Notes: a model not told the origin generated them from the letters alone. Numbered from the stretch's first letter, positions 25,501 through 34,188 are shown. The stretch is 64,000 nt of DNA from Parendozoicomonas sp. Alg238-R29 (GCF_947331445.1 NZ_CAMZOG010000002.1:51011-115010), one strand, 5' to 3'. Numbers and translations: made by a program.

Positions 25501-27794
25501 AGAGACTGCAGGACGCCGAAACCCGTGCCAATAACCTGAAAAACCAACATGCAACCGCTAAAGCAAATAAAAAACAACTTCAGAAAGAGCTAAAGCAACT
25601 TACAGCTGGCCTGGACACCGCCACAGACAAGAGCTCGATTAAAGAACTCGCAGAAGATCTCCAATCCCAGGTTAGTGATGCAGCTCGACACATGGCCGAT
25701 CTGGAATCTCAAGTGAAGACGGCTGATGATAATGTGGCTGAGCTGACCCGGAGGAGCCGTGAGGAAGAAGCCAAATCTAAGACATTTAAAGCCGACCATC
25801 AGAAAGCCATAACTGAACTGGAAAATCTCAGAGCCAAGGAGCGGCAGGAACGGGAAGCTCTGACTAAAGCCAAAACAGCCCATCAAACAGCCAACGAGAG
25901 GATTAAAACCCTAGAGGGTAACTTCGCACAAATGCAAGACACAATCTCAGAATTTGAGAATACAGCCTCTGCCGCAGAGATCGAGTATAAGGGTCTTGCA
26001 CAACGCTTGGACGACGAGAATCAGGAAGCTCAACAACTGAGGACCAAGCAGGGCGAACTGGAAGGTAAAACCACTGAATTGAAGACCGAACTTGAGAAAG
26101 CAGAATCCGAACTCAAAGACCTTGAGCCAAAACTGAAGACAGCTCGCGAAGCTGAAGAAAAACAGACTAAAGAGTTTAATGGCCAGCTAGAGAGTATTCA
26201 AGCACAAAGAAATGAGCTATATGAAGAGATCAAACAACTGCAAGAGGAAATAGGGAAGGGAGCGCCTTTAAGAGCGGAGCAACACGAGGCTTTGAGAAAA
26301 GCTAATGTTCATGCAGAAACAGTGGCTAGCGAGCATCAAATAGCTAAGGAAAACATCCTCCAGCTTCAAAAACGAATTCAAGAGGCCAATGAGCATAAAC
26401 AGGCTGCACTTTCTGCACTAACCACCCACAAGGAAGCAATTGAAAAACTGGAACCACAAGGCAGTAAATTAAGCGAAAGTCTCACGAAAATCACTGACTC
26501 TCCAATAGAACAGATTACCGACGGCCATACTAACAAGGAGGGAGAAACTGATACTCAACGGATCGAAACAGAGCCTCGCTTGACAGAAAATGCAAGTAAA
26601 ACTAAAGAGCTGGAGAATGCAGTCACAACAGTTCAAGGGCAAATAGATAACTTGCAGAGTCAACTGGACAGCGCCCAAACAACAGATAAGAAGATTGATG
26701 CTCAACTAGAAGAGGCAAATACAACTGTTAAAAGGGCTACTGATGCAGCCAAGGATTCGATCAATAGCCATAGACAACTGGAACAGAAAATACGCACTGC
26801 TAAGCAGAACCTCGAAGAAGTTACTACGGAAATTACTAGCATTGATCAGAAAAAACAAACCGTACAGGATCATTGGCAACACGTTGAGCAACATCATAAG
26901 AATGTAAGCATCACCGTACAGAATACAAGGACTGCTCTTCAATCGTCTGAAGCTGAAACCGAACAAGCCAAACAACAGGTTGTAAACAAACAAGCTGCAT
27001 TAGAAAACTTAAGTGCTGACAAGAGTCAAGCAGAACAAAAGCTAGCGACCACGAAGAGTCATCTGAATAATACCCAAACCGATGTACAAGGGCTGAAAAC
27101 AGAGCTCCAAAAAGCGCGTGAATCCTTATCAAAAGAATCAATCCCTGAATGGAAAGATAGAGTAAGTCAACTCACAGCTGAGCTTCAAGAGACAGAGCGC
27201 AAGGCAAATCAACTGGATGATCAAGCACGTACTGCTCAGTCTCAACATCTGGATTTGGAACTGCAACTCATTCAACACAAAGATGATACTCAGCGGCTGA
27301 ATCGTGAACTTGGCCAAGCCAAGACAGTGCAACAAGAGCTGGAACGAAAAGCACACGAAGCCACATCAGCTGGAAAGGTGGCGGAGCAACTGGCAGAACT
27401 TGAAGAGAAAGTCACTCAACTGGCAGACAATCGTGATAACGCTGATTCAAGCGTCAGCTCAGTGAGCACCGAGCTGGAAACTGTAGAAGCCGAACTGAAA
27501 GAACTGAAAGATCTGAAAGCAGCCAGGGACAAGACCTTACAGATAGAGACTGAGCTTCACAACGCTAATTCTGAGGTGGAACGTTTGCGCTCAGAGAAAA
27601 AGACTGTATCCAGTCAGCTAGGTGAACTTGAGAAGAAGCACAGCGCTCTAAAGGAAACACAGAAAAAACTCAATCAGGAAGCCAGAGAAGCCAAGCGCTT
27701 TGCAATAGCGCTAAAGGGTCAGGCTGGAATAACAGACGGTTTTGATCCTTCAACAGTTTCCGAGTCAGAATCATTGCCTGAAGATGATGATTAG
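22509..27794 (+). CDS. Giant exported coiled-coil protein, 1761 residues
   Basis: I do not recognise a named family. The start MPGIQSPKIDSSRLLLTASI leads to a signal peptide with likely cleavage after AMA (residue 28), so the protein is probably exported. Residues about 30-510 look globular (Trp/Pro/Tyr containing). From about 515 to 1735 the sequence is almost continuous coiled coil, rich in Glu, Lys, Gln and Ala, in the style of myosin rods. It is broken near 761-788 by a Pro/Gly/Trp-containing stretch (WTLPGG to IPVIGSHFG) and near 1330-1365. The end is acidic (SLPEDDD). A TTG at 22416 is in frame, but AGGAAGGACT before ATG 22509 and the signal peptide decide the start. Possible roles include a host-interaction or surface fibre protein; this is speculation. 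Confidence 0.8.
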   Translation: MPGIQSPKIDSSRLLLTASIAVSTQAMASTDVDNFRVLGGALAGSNGFASSPQLQEILRHHPEWGWLPSYKIESLSKTPYTFADRAYEAISGEIMPLLTIVALHSLSTTAGLQFHQLWRANPEKVADYAWRFGEAIGDLATTDTVTELMWRLFATNADFFKSPDFADSQNGAIAWRLLKRGLAYSYMIGSNIPDALRQHVVNSVGFVGIPFETASLNKHFALTFISSSTADDPGRPDSAYLDLDFVNQPKPFDDPKGRFEEALVALDKASRTHNVTRIRLYPSVMGDQRKGGELALFIRPYFNHQPGPLVRFPARFGSSSTRIWWTDAMDRGILERTYNDDQYSIVKYLNSLMDYKSSVITPLSDGILEKLPGLIEWASNEPIANDYGFNLEQQKHTAAEPDVVDTEDDLNLGYPGKPKQSMNHTVIQAGKKKAFLFMDGHYSQGAELPIMVMVTRSSSDDVKTATLLELEKHMPWLQYRGSYKIAFTWAKGQAYSWVVQRLMMVRSKQFKAQQEMAQRYIKNMPDSFTASDMATINQLGDEATQGMDPQEALEQSMAEIQELDEYNQLLKLEGELKDLEAKVPTKQAQSDVEKAFSEAQENLERTYKDLMEKHKLTPQNLKAARTLKDEAENKKGKDGFDAADKSFSDYLKSLKLQSPTKVTLLLLQTDYKQRGELTKATKDKNNLQDRIIRAQSDIEAKKAARDAHITSHETLVLHSVLDQLNKLGKSVEADASEDTLKGMLNDMRKVGQSRWTLPGGSWYETKAFFKNLVGSIPVIGSHFGPEAELAYHKETMEKRAQDAKAAAKEALKQRQEKQRQAKVDDELKTIEDKQQALDETSGKLLYAITDIDAINKTLATKKKELSTASEEDAEKTAMAEISRLENDLKAAEIAKRELEQEKGAQESELEQQKAELQGKIEHSKQLRAGYTAVKAEREQVKEELDETTARNTTLAENIKNHEQQLAQTHEDYEQEKQAAEALAAQHSKTNKKRDETNKRLQDAETRANNLKNQHATAKANKKQLQKELKQLTAGLDTATDKSSIKELAEDLQSQVSDAARHMADLESQVKTADDNVAELTRRSREEEAKSKTFKADHQKAITELENLRAKERQEREALTKAKTAHQTANERIKTLEGNFAQMQDTISEFENTASAAEIEYKGLAQRLDDENQEAQQLRTKQGELEGKTTELKTELEKAESELKDLEPKLKTAREAEEKQTKEFNGQLESIQAQRNELYEEIKQLQEEIGKGAPLRAEQHEALRKANVHAETVASEHQIAKENILQLQKRIQEANEHKQAALSALTTHKEAIEKLEPQGSKLSESLTKITDSPIEQITDGHTNKEGETDTQRIETEPRLTENASKTKELENAVTTVQGQIDNLQSQLDSAQTTDKKIDAQLEEANTTVKRATDAAKDSINSHRQLEQKIRTAKQNLEEVTTEITSIDQKKQTVQDHWQHVEQHHKNVSITVQNTRTALQSSEAETEQAKQQVVNKQAALENLSADKSQAEQKLATTKSHLNNTQTDVQGLKTELQKARESLSKESIPEWKDRVSQLTAELQETERKANQLDDQARTAQSQHLDLELQLIQHKDDTQRLNRELGQAKTVQQELERKAHEATSAGKVAEQLAELEEKVTQLADNRDNADSSVSSVSTELETVEAELKELKDLKAARDKTLQIETELHNANSEVERLRSEKKTVSSQLGELEKKHSALKETQKKLNQEAREAKRFAIALKGQAGITDGFDPSTVSESESLPEDDD

Positions 27795-27832
27795 GATTTC
27801 TGCTACCAACAACGGACTTTAATCGAACCTCT

Positions 27833-27873
27833 ACCAGCCTCTCGTAGTTTTTCTACGGGGGGCTTGGTTATTT
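27833..27873 (+). terminator. Terminator after the coiled-coil gene
   Basis: A long imperfect stem (ACCAGCC...CGTAG / CTACG...GGCTTGGT with one bulge and two wobble pairs) closes on TTTTT and is followed by TATTT. It ends 39-80 bp after the stop at 27794. Confidence 0.75.
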
Positions 27874-27880
27874 AAGTCAT

Positions 27881-27926
27881 CCTGTTTTTAAGATGCCCTA
27901 TTTTTTAAGATACCCTGTTTTTAAGA
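27881..27926 (+). repeat. Three near-copies of CCTGTTTTTAAGA
   Basis: CCTGTTTTTAAGAT, CCTATTTTTTAAGAT and CCTGTTTTTAAGAG occur one after another, about 16 bp apart, directly before the start of the small acidic protein. They sit where its promoter or leader should be. They could be a slippage-derived repeat or repeated operator sites. Confidence 0.55.
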
Positions 27927-27937
27927 GGCCAATGTTT

Positions 27938-28198
27938 ATGCTGAACGCCCTCAAACATTTCCCAAGGCTTCTATATTTCGCCTTTTTCTCATGTGCCCTG
28001 TTGTGCACAGGTTACCTTTTGTCTTTGCAAAGTAGCTTTGCTTTTGAGGCAGACTTCAATGAGGATAGTATTTATACCGAAGAGAGTGACCTGGAAGAAG
28101 ATGAATATGATGACACGTCCAGCGGTATGGATGCAGACTGGCAGGATGAACAGGAAAGTCAGGATATAGAAGAAGACGACTCTGGAGGCTTTGAATAG
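27938..28198 (+). CDS. Small exported or membrane-anchored acidic protein
   Basis: The 86-residue product has a hydrophobic segment (about residues 9-34, LLYFAFFSCALLCTGYLLSL) and then a highly acidic tail with runs such as DLEEDEYDD and DIEEDD. The segment ends in SSFAFEA, so it could be a signal peptide or a membrane anchor. AGAGG lies ten bases before ATG 27938; an ATG at 27932 is also possible, and a longer frame from 27893 would start within the tandem repeats. It follows the coiled-coil gene (with a terminator between) and precedes the kinase gene. No function can be assigned; calcium or cation binding is a guess from composition. Confidence 0.6.
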   Translation: MLNALKHFPRLLYFAFFSCALLCTGYLLSLQSSFAFEADFNEDSIYTEESDLEEDEYDDTSSGMDADWQDEQESQDIEEDDSGGFE

Positions 28199-28339
28199 AC
28201 AACCTTTATTCTTGTATTTTCCATCTGCGGCAACGTCTATAAAAACCACACTAAGAAAGCGAGAGATAGTCATCCTTTCATAACGGCGATAGAATGCAGG
28301 AAAGAGAAAATCAATAATAATCAGGAAGGCGCAACAGCC

Positions 28340-30688
28340 GTGGAGAAAACCACACATTTCAGCAAGAGGCTTTCCTTTCGCCAGACTCAATATACTCTTG
28401 TCGTCGCATTTGTAACCGGACTGGTTTTCAGCTGTTTGCAAATCGCTCTGGATTACCGCCACCAGAATCAAGCCATTGACGATGAAATAACCGCCCTCCT
28501 TGAAATCAGTAGCGCTCCTGCTTCACGCATTTCCTATAACATTGACTCAGAACTGGCTCAGGAGCTTTTGAATGGCCTGATCCGATCGCCCTCTGTTATC
28601 AGTGCAGAAATACGGGACGATACTAATCAAAGGCTTGGTTATGTTCGCCGAGATAGTCGTCAGGATCAGGCACGCTGGATAAGTGACTCCCTGTTCGGTC
28701 GCAGTCGTATTTATCGTCAGGTTCTTAAGGTGGATTATGACCCGGATGAGCCGCTGGGCTTTATCCAACTTGAAGTCGACACATTTAATTACGGCAGCTC
28801 ATTTTTGCAACGCGCCCTGACCACCTTTTTCACCGGGCTGGTGAAAGGATTGATGATGGCTCTCATACTTCTACTGCTGTTTTACCGTATGTTAACCAGC
28901 CCTCTGATGGCGCTGACAAAATCCCTGAGCAAACTGCGCAGCCATGAACCATCACCGTCATCTCACCTTACCTGTCCCGAAGCGCATAAGAGTGATGAAA
29001 TTGGCCTGCTGATCGAAGAGATCAATAACCTGCTTTATTCCATCAGCAGTAATACCAAACGCCGCTACCGGGCAGAGCGTCAGCTAAGAGATCATCTGGC
29101 CACCCTGGAAAGCGGCATTGTCAGTCGAACCGCCGAACTCAATGCTCGTAACCGTCAGCTGACTGATTCGAATCAGGAATTAGAGGATGCTCGGCAGAGG
29201 GCGCTACAAATGGCGCAGGCAAGAGCCACCTTACTGGCAAGCATGAGTCATGAAATACGAACCCCTCTCGGCAGCCTGTTAGGGCTTGTTGATCTGGCAA
29301 AAGAAAACGCCACAGAATACAGTCAGCAAACAAGGTTGGCGCTTGCTCACGAATCTGGAAAGCAACTCCTCCAACTGTTGAATGACATTTTGGACTTTTC
29401 CCGTTTCGAGTCGGGGAAACTCGTCTTTGAATCATTGAATTTTGATATTCACAATAAAGTTGAAATGACTGTAGAGCAGTTCTCCCAACAAGCTGCTCAA
29501 AAGCAGATTGCTTTACAATGCATTATTGATTCATCTGTTCCACAAATGGTAAAAGGTGACCCGACCCGGCTTCAGCAAATCATTACCAATTTAGTCAGCA
29601 ATGCGATTAAATTTACAAAAGCAGGTCATGTTGCCGTTCTGGTAGAAGCACGAGCCGTTGCCAACGCCAAAACACTGATAAATATTGCCGTATCTGATAC
29701 GGGTATTGGTATTCCTGAGAACAGGCTGGAAACTATTTTCCAACCTTTTTCACAAGCCACTGCAGAAACACATCGGGTATTCGGGGGCTCTGGGCTGGGG
29801 TTGGCGCTATCTAGAAATATGGCAGAAGCCTTAGGAGGAAGGCTTCAGGCAAGAAATATTAAAGGTGGAGGCAGTCGGTTTGAATTGCAGCTGCCTTACC
29901 AGAATGTTCAGCAAGCCACCAGCGAACAGGAAGCCTTGGTTTCCTCGATAGATATTACAATTCTTGCGCCGCCTCTGCTGGCAGAAGCTCTCTATAAATA
30001 TTCTCTCGACACTCCCGGACTCAACCCCTCTGTTTTGAGCTGGTATGGCCCATGGCACCCTGACGAAATGAATAATGCGCTGGCAGGGGTATTCATAACA
30101 AACCTGCCAGAACACCTGCTTCCCAAAGCACCGAAACTCTGTATTCCTGTATACCAGCATGGGCAGACTTTGCCCCAAAAACCCACAACTCCTGTTATTC
30201 ACTCGCCAATCAGAAAGAAAGCTCTCGGAACACTAAAAGAAGAGGTCGAAGCCTTCCTGAGAGGACAAAAACCTGATCAAGAGATTAAGGTTATCTCGAA
30301 CAGCCCGGAACCTGAACAAAGAACAATTCTTGTTGTTGAAGACAACCCCACCAACCTGATGGTGACAGAAGGTATGCTCGAGCAAATGGGGTTTCATGTA
30401 AAAACAGCCCGCAATGGTCAGCAGTGTCTGGATATCTGTAAAGAGACTCTGTTTGATCTGATTTTAATGGACTGCAATATGCCAGTTATGAATGGTTACG
30501 ATGCCAGTCGTAACCTTCGTAAAAGCGACTACCTGAAGGACGTTCCCATTATTGCCTTGACGGCTAATGCCCTTGAACACGACAAAGACCGGTGCCTTCA
30601 TAACGGCATGCAGGACTACATGAGTAAACCTCTGGACAGGAAGGTTTTGCAAGCCAAGCTGAGTCAATGGATAAAAACAACCCGTTGA
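28340..30688 (+). CDS. Hybrid sensor histidine kinase
   Basis: This is an inner-membrane two-component sensor of 782 residues. Helix TM1 is at about 19-37, a periplasmic domain at 38-158, and TM2 at about 165-183. A HAMP-like stretch and coiled coil follow (190-295). The HisKA domain has His304 in SMSHEIRTPL, and the HATPase domain carries N (NLVSNAIKF), DTGIGIP and GGSGLGLALS. Residues about 535-620 look like a second, degenerate receiver. The C-terminal receiver has the phospho-acceptor Asp711 in LILMDCNMPVMNG and Lys in MSKPLD. The GTG start is preceded by AGGAAGG. No response regulator is adjacent. The domain layout is like that of BarA (from memory), but without the Hpt domain here. Confidence 0.9.
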   Translation: MEKTTHFSKRLSFRQTQYTLVVAFVTGLVFSCLQIALDYRHQNQAIDDEITALLEISSAPASRISYNIDSELAQELLNGLIRSPSVISAEIRDDTNQRLGYVRRDSRQDQARWISDSLFGRSRIYRQVLKVDYDPDEPLGFIQLEVDTFNYGSSFLQRALTTFFTGLVKGLMMALILLLLFYRMLTSPLMALTKSLSKLRSHEPSPSSHLTCPEAHKSDEIGLLIEEINNLLYSISSNTKRRYRAERQLRDHLATLESGIVSRTAELNARNRQLTDSNQELEDARQRALQMAQARATLLASMSHEIRTPLGSLLGLVDLAKENATEYSQQTRLALAHESGKQLLQLLNDILDFSRFESGKLVFESLNFDIHNKVEMTVEQFSQQAAQKQIALQCIIDSSVPQMVKGDPTRLQQIITNLVSNAIKFTKAGHVAVLVEARAVANAKTLINIAVSDTGIGIPENRLETIFQPFSQATAETHRVFGGSGLGLALSRNMAEALGGRLQARNIKGGGSRFELQLPYQNVQQATSEQEALVSSIDITILAPPLLAEALYKYSLDTPGLNPSVLSWYGPWHPDEMNNALAGVFITNLPEHLLPKAPKLCIPVYQHGQTLPQKPTTPVIHSPIRKKALGTLKEEVEAFLRGQKPDQEIKVISNSPEPEQRTILVVEDNPTNLMVTEGMLEQMGFHVKTARNGQQCLDICKETLFDLILMDCNMPVMNGYDASRNLRKSDYLKDVPIIALTANALEHDKDRCLHNGMQDYMSKPLDRKVLQAKLSQWIKTTR

Positions 30689-30693
30689 GCGGT

Positions 30694-31107
30694 TTACCCC
30701 CCCTGGTTACCTGATTCATTAAACCCCAAAGACACGGAATTCACGCAATACCGTAACCCGGTAGGCTCAGGACCATCGGGAAAAACATGGCCAAGGTGAG
30801 ACTCACAGCAGGCGCACAGAATTTCTGTTCGTGTCATTCCCAGAGAGTTATCTTCTATATACACAATGGCGTCCTTTGATACCGGCGCCCAATAGCTCGG
30901 CCAGCCGCAACCACTTTCGAACTTGGCATCAGAACGAAAAAGCGGAGAGGAGCATGCGGTGCACACATACAAACCTGTTTCTTTGTGATTCAGGTATTCA
31001 CCAGTAAAGGGACGCTCAGTGCCCTTCTCCCTGCAAACGTGAAACTGTTCTGGCGTAAGTTGCTCACGCCAGGCGGATTCTGTTTTCGTTATTTTCTGCT
31101 TAGCCAT
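30694..31107 (-). CDS. msrB: Peptide-methionine (R)-S-oxide reductase
   Basis: MsrB reduces methionine-R-sulfoxide in proteins. The 137-residue product has the zinc Cys pairs CTAC (about 49-52) and CACC (about 97-100), the WPSY motif and the active-site Cys in [12 protein letters not shown]. It is convergent with the kinase gene, whose stop is only 5 bp away, and divergent from alaA. Length and motifs fit stand-alone cytoplasmic MsrB. Confidence 0.95.
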   Translation of the reverse strand: MAKQKITKTESAWREQLTPEQFHVCREKGTERPFTGEYLNHKETGLYVCTACSSPLFRSDAKFESGCGWPSYWAPVSKDAIVYIEDNSLGMTRTEILCACCESHLGHVFPDGPEPTGLRYCVNSVSLGFNESGNQGG

Positions 31108-31204
31108 GTCCCACTCCCGAACTTTTCAGAGTTCAGACCAAAATTTCTCAAAATCTCTGATAATATGCCTATCACATTATTATCAGATAACAATAACCAG
31201 CACC

Positions 31205-32446
31205 ATGCAGGATATACAGAAGTCAGGCAAGCTCCAGAACGTCTGTTATGAAATTCGTGGCCCCATTCTTCATGAAGCCCGTCGGCTGGAAGAAGAAGGT
31301 CAGCGGATACTTAAGCTCAACATCGGCAACCCGGCCCCTTTTGGCTTTGATGCTCCTGAAGAAATCATTCAAGACATGATCCTCAATATCCCTGCGTCTC
31401 AGGGATACTGTGATGCCAAAGGCCTCTTCTCCGCCCGTAAATCGGTGATGCAATATTGTCAGCAGCGCCAGATCGACAACGTCACCATTGATGACGTTTA
31501 TATCGGTAACGGAGTCAGCGAACTCATTGTGATGGCCATGCAGGGGCTCTTAAACAATGGCGATGAGATGCTGGTTCCAGCTCCAGACTATCCGCTCTGG
31601 ACAGCGGCCGTTACCCTCGCCGGAGGAAGTCCGGTTCATTACATCAAAGATGAACAGTCGGACTGGTGCCCGGACTTAGACGACATTCGCAGCAAAATCA
31701 CCAGCAAAACCCGGGGTATTGTTGTCATCAATCCCAATAATCCGACTGGTGCCGTTTATCCCCGGGAGGTTCTCGAAGGTATTGTTGAATTGGCCCGGGA
31801 ACATAACCTGATTATTTTTTCCGATGAGATATACGACAAAATTTTATATGACGAAGCCGAACATATTCCTATGGGCTCTCTGACTCAGGATGTTCTCTGT
31901 GTCACCTTCAATGGCCTTTCAAAATCCTGGAGAGCCGCAGGCTTTCGTACAGGCTGGATGATTCTGAGTGGCGCCATGCATCTGGCTAAAGATTATCACG
32001 ACGGTTTGCAGATGCTGGCCTCGATGCGTCTGTGCTCCAATGTTCCCTCTCAATACGCCATTCAAACAGCTTTGGGCGGATACCAAAGCATCAATGATTT
32101 GGTTTTACCCGGTGGGCGATTGAAAGAACAACGGGATAAAGCCTGGGAGATGGTGACATCCATTCCGGGAGTGAGCTGCGTAAAGCCCAAAGGAGCGCTT
32201 TATCTGTTTCCAAAGCTTGACCCGAAAATCTACCCCATTGAAAATGACGAACAGATGGTTCTGGAGTTTCTCCGCCAAGAGAAAGTGTTACTGGTACAGG
32301 GCTCCGGGTTTAATTGGCCCAGCCATGATCACGTTCGGATTGTCACCCTTCCCCGGGTTGATGTGCTGGAAGAAGCCATGGAAAAATTTGCCCGTTTTCT
32401 TGATCGGCTAAAAAGAAAGCATCAAGTCGTTTCCATGCCCGGTTAA
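31205..32446 (+). CDS. alaA: Glutamate--pyruvate (alanine) aminotransferase, AlaA-like
   Basis: This fold-type I aminotransferase makes alanine from pyruvate and glutamate. The 413-residue product, close to E. coli AlaA in length, starts MQDIQKSGKLQNVCYEIRGP and contains LNIGNPAPFGFD, NPNNPTGAVY, FSDEIYDKILYD and NGLSKSWRAAGFRTGWM with the PLP lysine. The in-frame upstream extension to 31106 is rejected: it overlaps the msrB start region and lacks family similarity. The gap to msrB should hold both promoters. avtA, a second alanine-forming aminotransferase, is also in this window. Confidence 0.9.
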   Translation: MQDIQKSGKLQNVCYEIRGPILHEARRLEEEGQRILKLNIGNPAPFGFDAPEEIIQDMILNIPASQGYCDAKGLFSARKSVMQYCQQRQIDNVTIDDVYIGNGVSELIVMAMQGLLNNGDEMLVPAPDYPLWTAAVTLAGGSPVHYIKDEQSDWCPDLDDIRSKITSKTRGIVVINPNNPTGAVYPREVLEGIVELAREHNLIIFSDEIYDKILYDEAEHIPMGSLTQDVLCVTFNGLSKSWRAAGFRTGWMILSGAMHLAKDYHDGLQMLASMRLCSNVPSQYAIQTALGGYQSINDLVLPGGRLKEQRDKAWEMVTSIPGVSCVKPKGALYLFPKLDPKIYPIENDEQMVLEFLRQEKVLLVQGSGFNWPSHDHVRIVTLPRVDVLEEAMEKFARFLDRLKRKHQVVSMPG

Positions 32447-32477
32447 ATATTAATCTTCATGATCGTCTCACTGCTAC

Positions 32478-32508
32478 CTTAAGGTTCCTTTAATCAAGGA
32501 ACCTTAAG
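32478..32508 (+). promoter_or_regulatory. Hairpin that hides the ribosome-binding site of the methyltransferase gene
   Basis: CTTAAGGTTCCTT (32478-32490) and AAGGAACCTTAAG (32496-32508) form a 13-bp perfect stem around a 5-base loop. The 3' arm contains AAGGA, the ribosome-binding site, 10 bases before the GTG start at 32511. An in-frame TAA at 32505-32507 limits the start to this GTG. Folding would block initiation, so it could be an RNA thermometer-like or other translational switch, or the alaA terminator doubling as leader. Confidence 0.65.
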
Positions 32509-32510
32509 TA

Positions 32511-33221
32511 GTGGAATACTCCCAAAAGCTAAGCCAACAATACCAACAGCTAATAACCACGGAAATCACCACTCTTCTCACAAGAGATATACCGACTTTA
32601 ATCAGCCACTACGTCACCACTGGACGAAAAGCTCTTGATTACGGATGTGGCACCGGTACCTTCATTCCTTTATTGCAGCGCGAAGGATATCTGGTGGATG
32701 GAATGGATATAGAACCTAGTATGCTTTCTCAGGCACTAACTAATGTGAAGAATACAGCTTTCTTCCATATTAACTCTGCCGCTATTCCCAAAGCAGACAA
32801 GAGCTATGATCTCGTTATATTAAATTTTGTGTTAGTTGAAATTGGCACCATCACAGAAATAACTGAGGTGTTAACAGACATTCACAGAGTATTAAAACCT
32901 AACGGCATTCTTATCGCTATTACTGGAAATAAGGCACGCTACACACCAAGCAACCAGTGGCTTCACATAAAAACCGACTTCCCCGACCTTCCCCCATTAT
33001 GCAGCGGCAGCCGTGTGCGGTGCCAGCTTCGGGGCACAGATATAGTCTTCGAAGATTATTACTGGACGGACAACGACTATAAACAGGCGTTTGAAACCGC
33101 AAACCTTGAACTGATCGAACTCCATCAACCTCTCGGAAAACCAGAGGACGATACCCCCTGGAAAGATGAGCTCCATGTCTCACCAATGAATATTTATATA
33201 ACGAGAAAATCTAAGGTATGA
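32511..33221 (+). CDS. Class I SAM-dependent methyltransferase
   Basis: The 236-residue product is a soluble methyltransferase of the UbiE/ubiquinone type superfamily (class I fold). The SAM-binding loop LDYGCGTGTF is at about 42-51, the acidic end of strand 2 is DGMDIEPSML (about 63-73), and YDLVILNFVLVEIG (about 99-112) is motif IV. The substrate cannot be predicted. The start is a GTG whose ribosome-binding site is within a 13-bp hairpin, and an in-frame stop just upstream prevents an alternative. It lies between alaA and htpX. Confidence 0.8.
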   Translation: MEYSQKLSQQYQQLITTEITTLLTRDIPTLISHYVTTGRKALDYGCGTGTFIPLLQREGYLVDGMDIEPSMLSQALTNVKNTAFFHINSAAIPKADKSYDLVILNFVLVEIGTITEITEVLTDIHRVLKPNGILIAITGNKARYTPSNQWLHIKTDFPDLPPLCSGSRVRCQLRGTDIVFEDYYWTDNDYKQAFETANLELIELHQPLGKPEDDTPWKDELHVSPMNIYITRKSKV

Positions 33222-33241
33222 CAATTCAATACACTTTCCCC

Positions 33242-33270
33242 CTTGAATCCTCTTCAAAAACCCACATAAA
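33242..33270 (+). promoter_or_regulatory. Heat-shock (sigma-32-like) promoter of htpX
   Basis: CTTGAA, a 13-base spacer and CCCACATAAA resemble the sigma-32 promoter CTTGAA-N13-15-CCCCATNT. It ends 39 bp before the htpX ATG. htpX is a known heat-shock gene in E. coli. Confidence 0.65.
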
Positions 33271-33309
33271 TGGGGTAATGGAATGGGAAGCAGTGGAGAA
33301 TTATTCCTG

Positions 33310-34179
33310 ATGAAGCGAATAGCCTTATTTTTAGCGACAAACCTGGCCGTGGTGTTGGTTCTGGGTACAGTCACCAGTATTGTTTTGCCTCTATTGGGGC
33401 TGAACACTAGAGGTATGGGAGGCCTTCTGGTCTTTGCCCTGATCTTCGGTTTTGGTGGTTCCTTTATTTCTTTGGCTATTTCCAAATGGATGGCATTGAA
33501 AACCACAGGTGCCGAAGTTATTGAGCAACCCCGTAATAGCACCCAGCAGTGGCTTCTTGAAACTGTTGCCCGTCAGGCTCAGGCGGCCGGCATTGGCATG
33601 CCACAAGTTGCCATGTATGACTCCCCCGATATCAATGCTTTTGCCACTGGTGCCAGCAAGAACAAAGCTCTGGTTGCCGTAAGTTCGGGCTTGATACGCA
33701 ACATGAGTCAGGACGAAGCAGAAGCTGTCCTGGGTCATGAAATCGCTCATATTGCCAATGGTGATATGGTTACCCTGACTCTGATTCAGGGAGTGGTAAA
33801 CACCTTTGTGATTTTCATAGCCCGAGCGATTGCCATGGTGATTGATAATTTCCTGAAAGGGGATGATGAAGAAGGTGGCTTGGGCATGTTTGCCTATATG
33901 GGCGTTGTTTTTGTTCTTGAAGCGATTCTGGGTATTGGTGCCAGCATTATTGTTATGTGGTTCTCCCGTCAGCGAGAATTTCGTGCCGATGAAGGTGGAG
34001 CCCGGTTAGCTGGCCGTGAAAAGATGGTCGCGGCTCTGCGTCGTCTGCAGCAAAGCCATGAGCCACAGCTGGAAGGTTCGATGATGGCTTTCGGCATTAA
34101 CGGTAAGCGCACCGTTTCTGAAATGTTCCTGAGCCATCCGCCACTGGAAAAGCGTATCGCTCACCTGCAAAGCCTGTAA
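33310..34179 (+). CDS. htpX: Membrane zinc metalloprotease HtpX
   Basis: HtpX degrades misfolded inner-membrane proteins under envelope or heat stress. The 289-residue product starts [19 protein letters not shown], with membrane helices near 3-25, 35-55, 155-175 and 192-215. The zinc site [12 protein letters not shown] holds HExxH, and the third ligand is in [14 protein letters not shown] frame starting at 33283 would add nine residues (MGSSGELFL); the homologous start is 33310, with GGAG upstream. A heat-shock-like promoter lies before it and a terminator follows. Confidence 0.95.
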   Translation: MKRIALFLATNLAVVLVLGTVTSIVLPLLGLNTRGMGGLLVFALIFGFGGSFISLAISKWMALKTTGAEVIEQPRNSTQQWLLETVARQAQAAGIGMPQVAMYDSPDINAFATGASKNKALVAVSSGLIRNMSQDEAEAVLGHEIAHIANGDMVTLTLIQGVVNTFVIFIARAIAMVIDNFLKGDDEEGGLGMFAYMGVVFVLEAILGIGASIIVMWFSRQREFRADEGGARLAGREKMVAALRRLQQSHEPQLEGSMMAFGINGKRTVSEMFLSHPPLEKRIAHLQSL

Positions 34180-34188
34180 TGCCCAATG

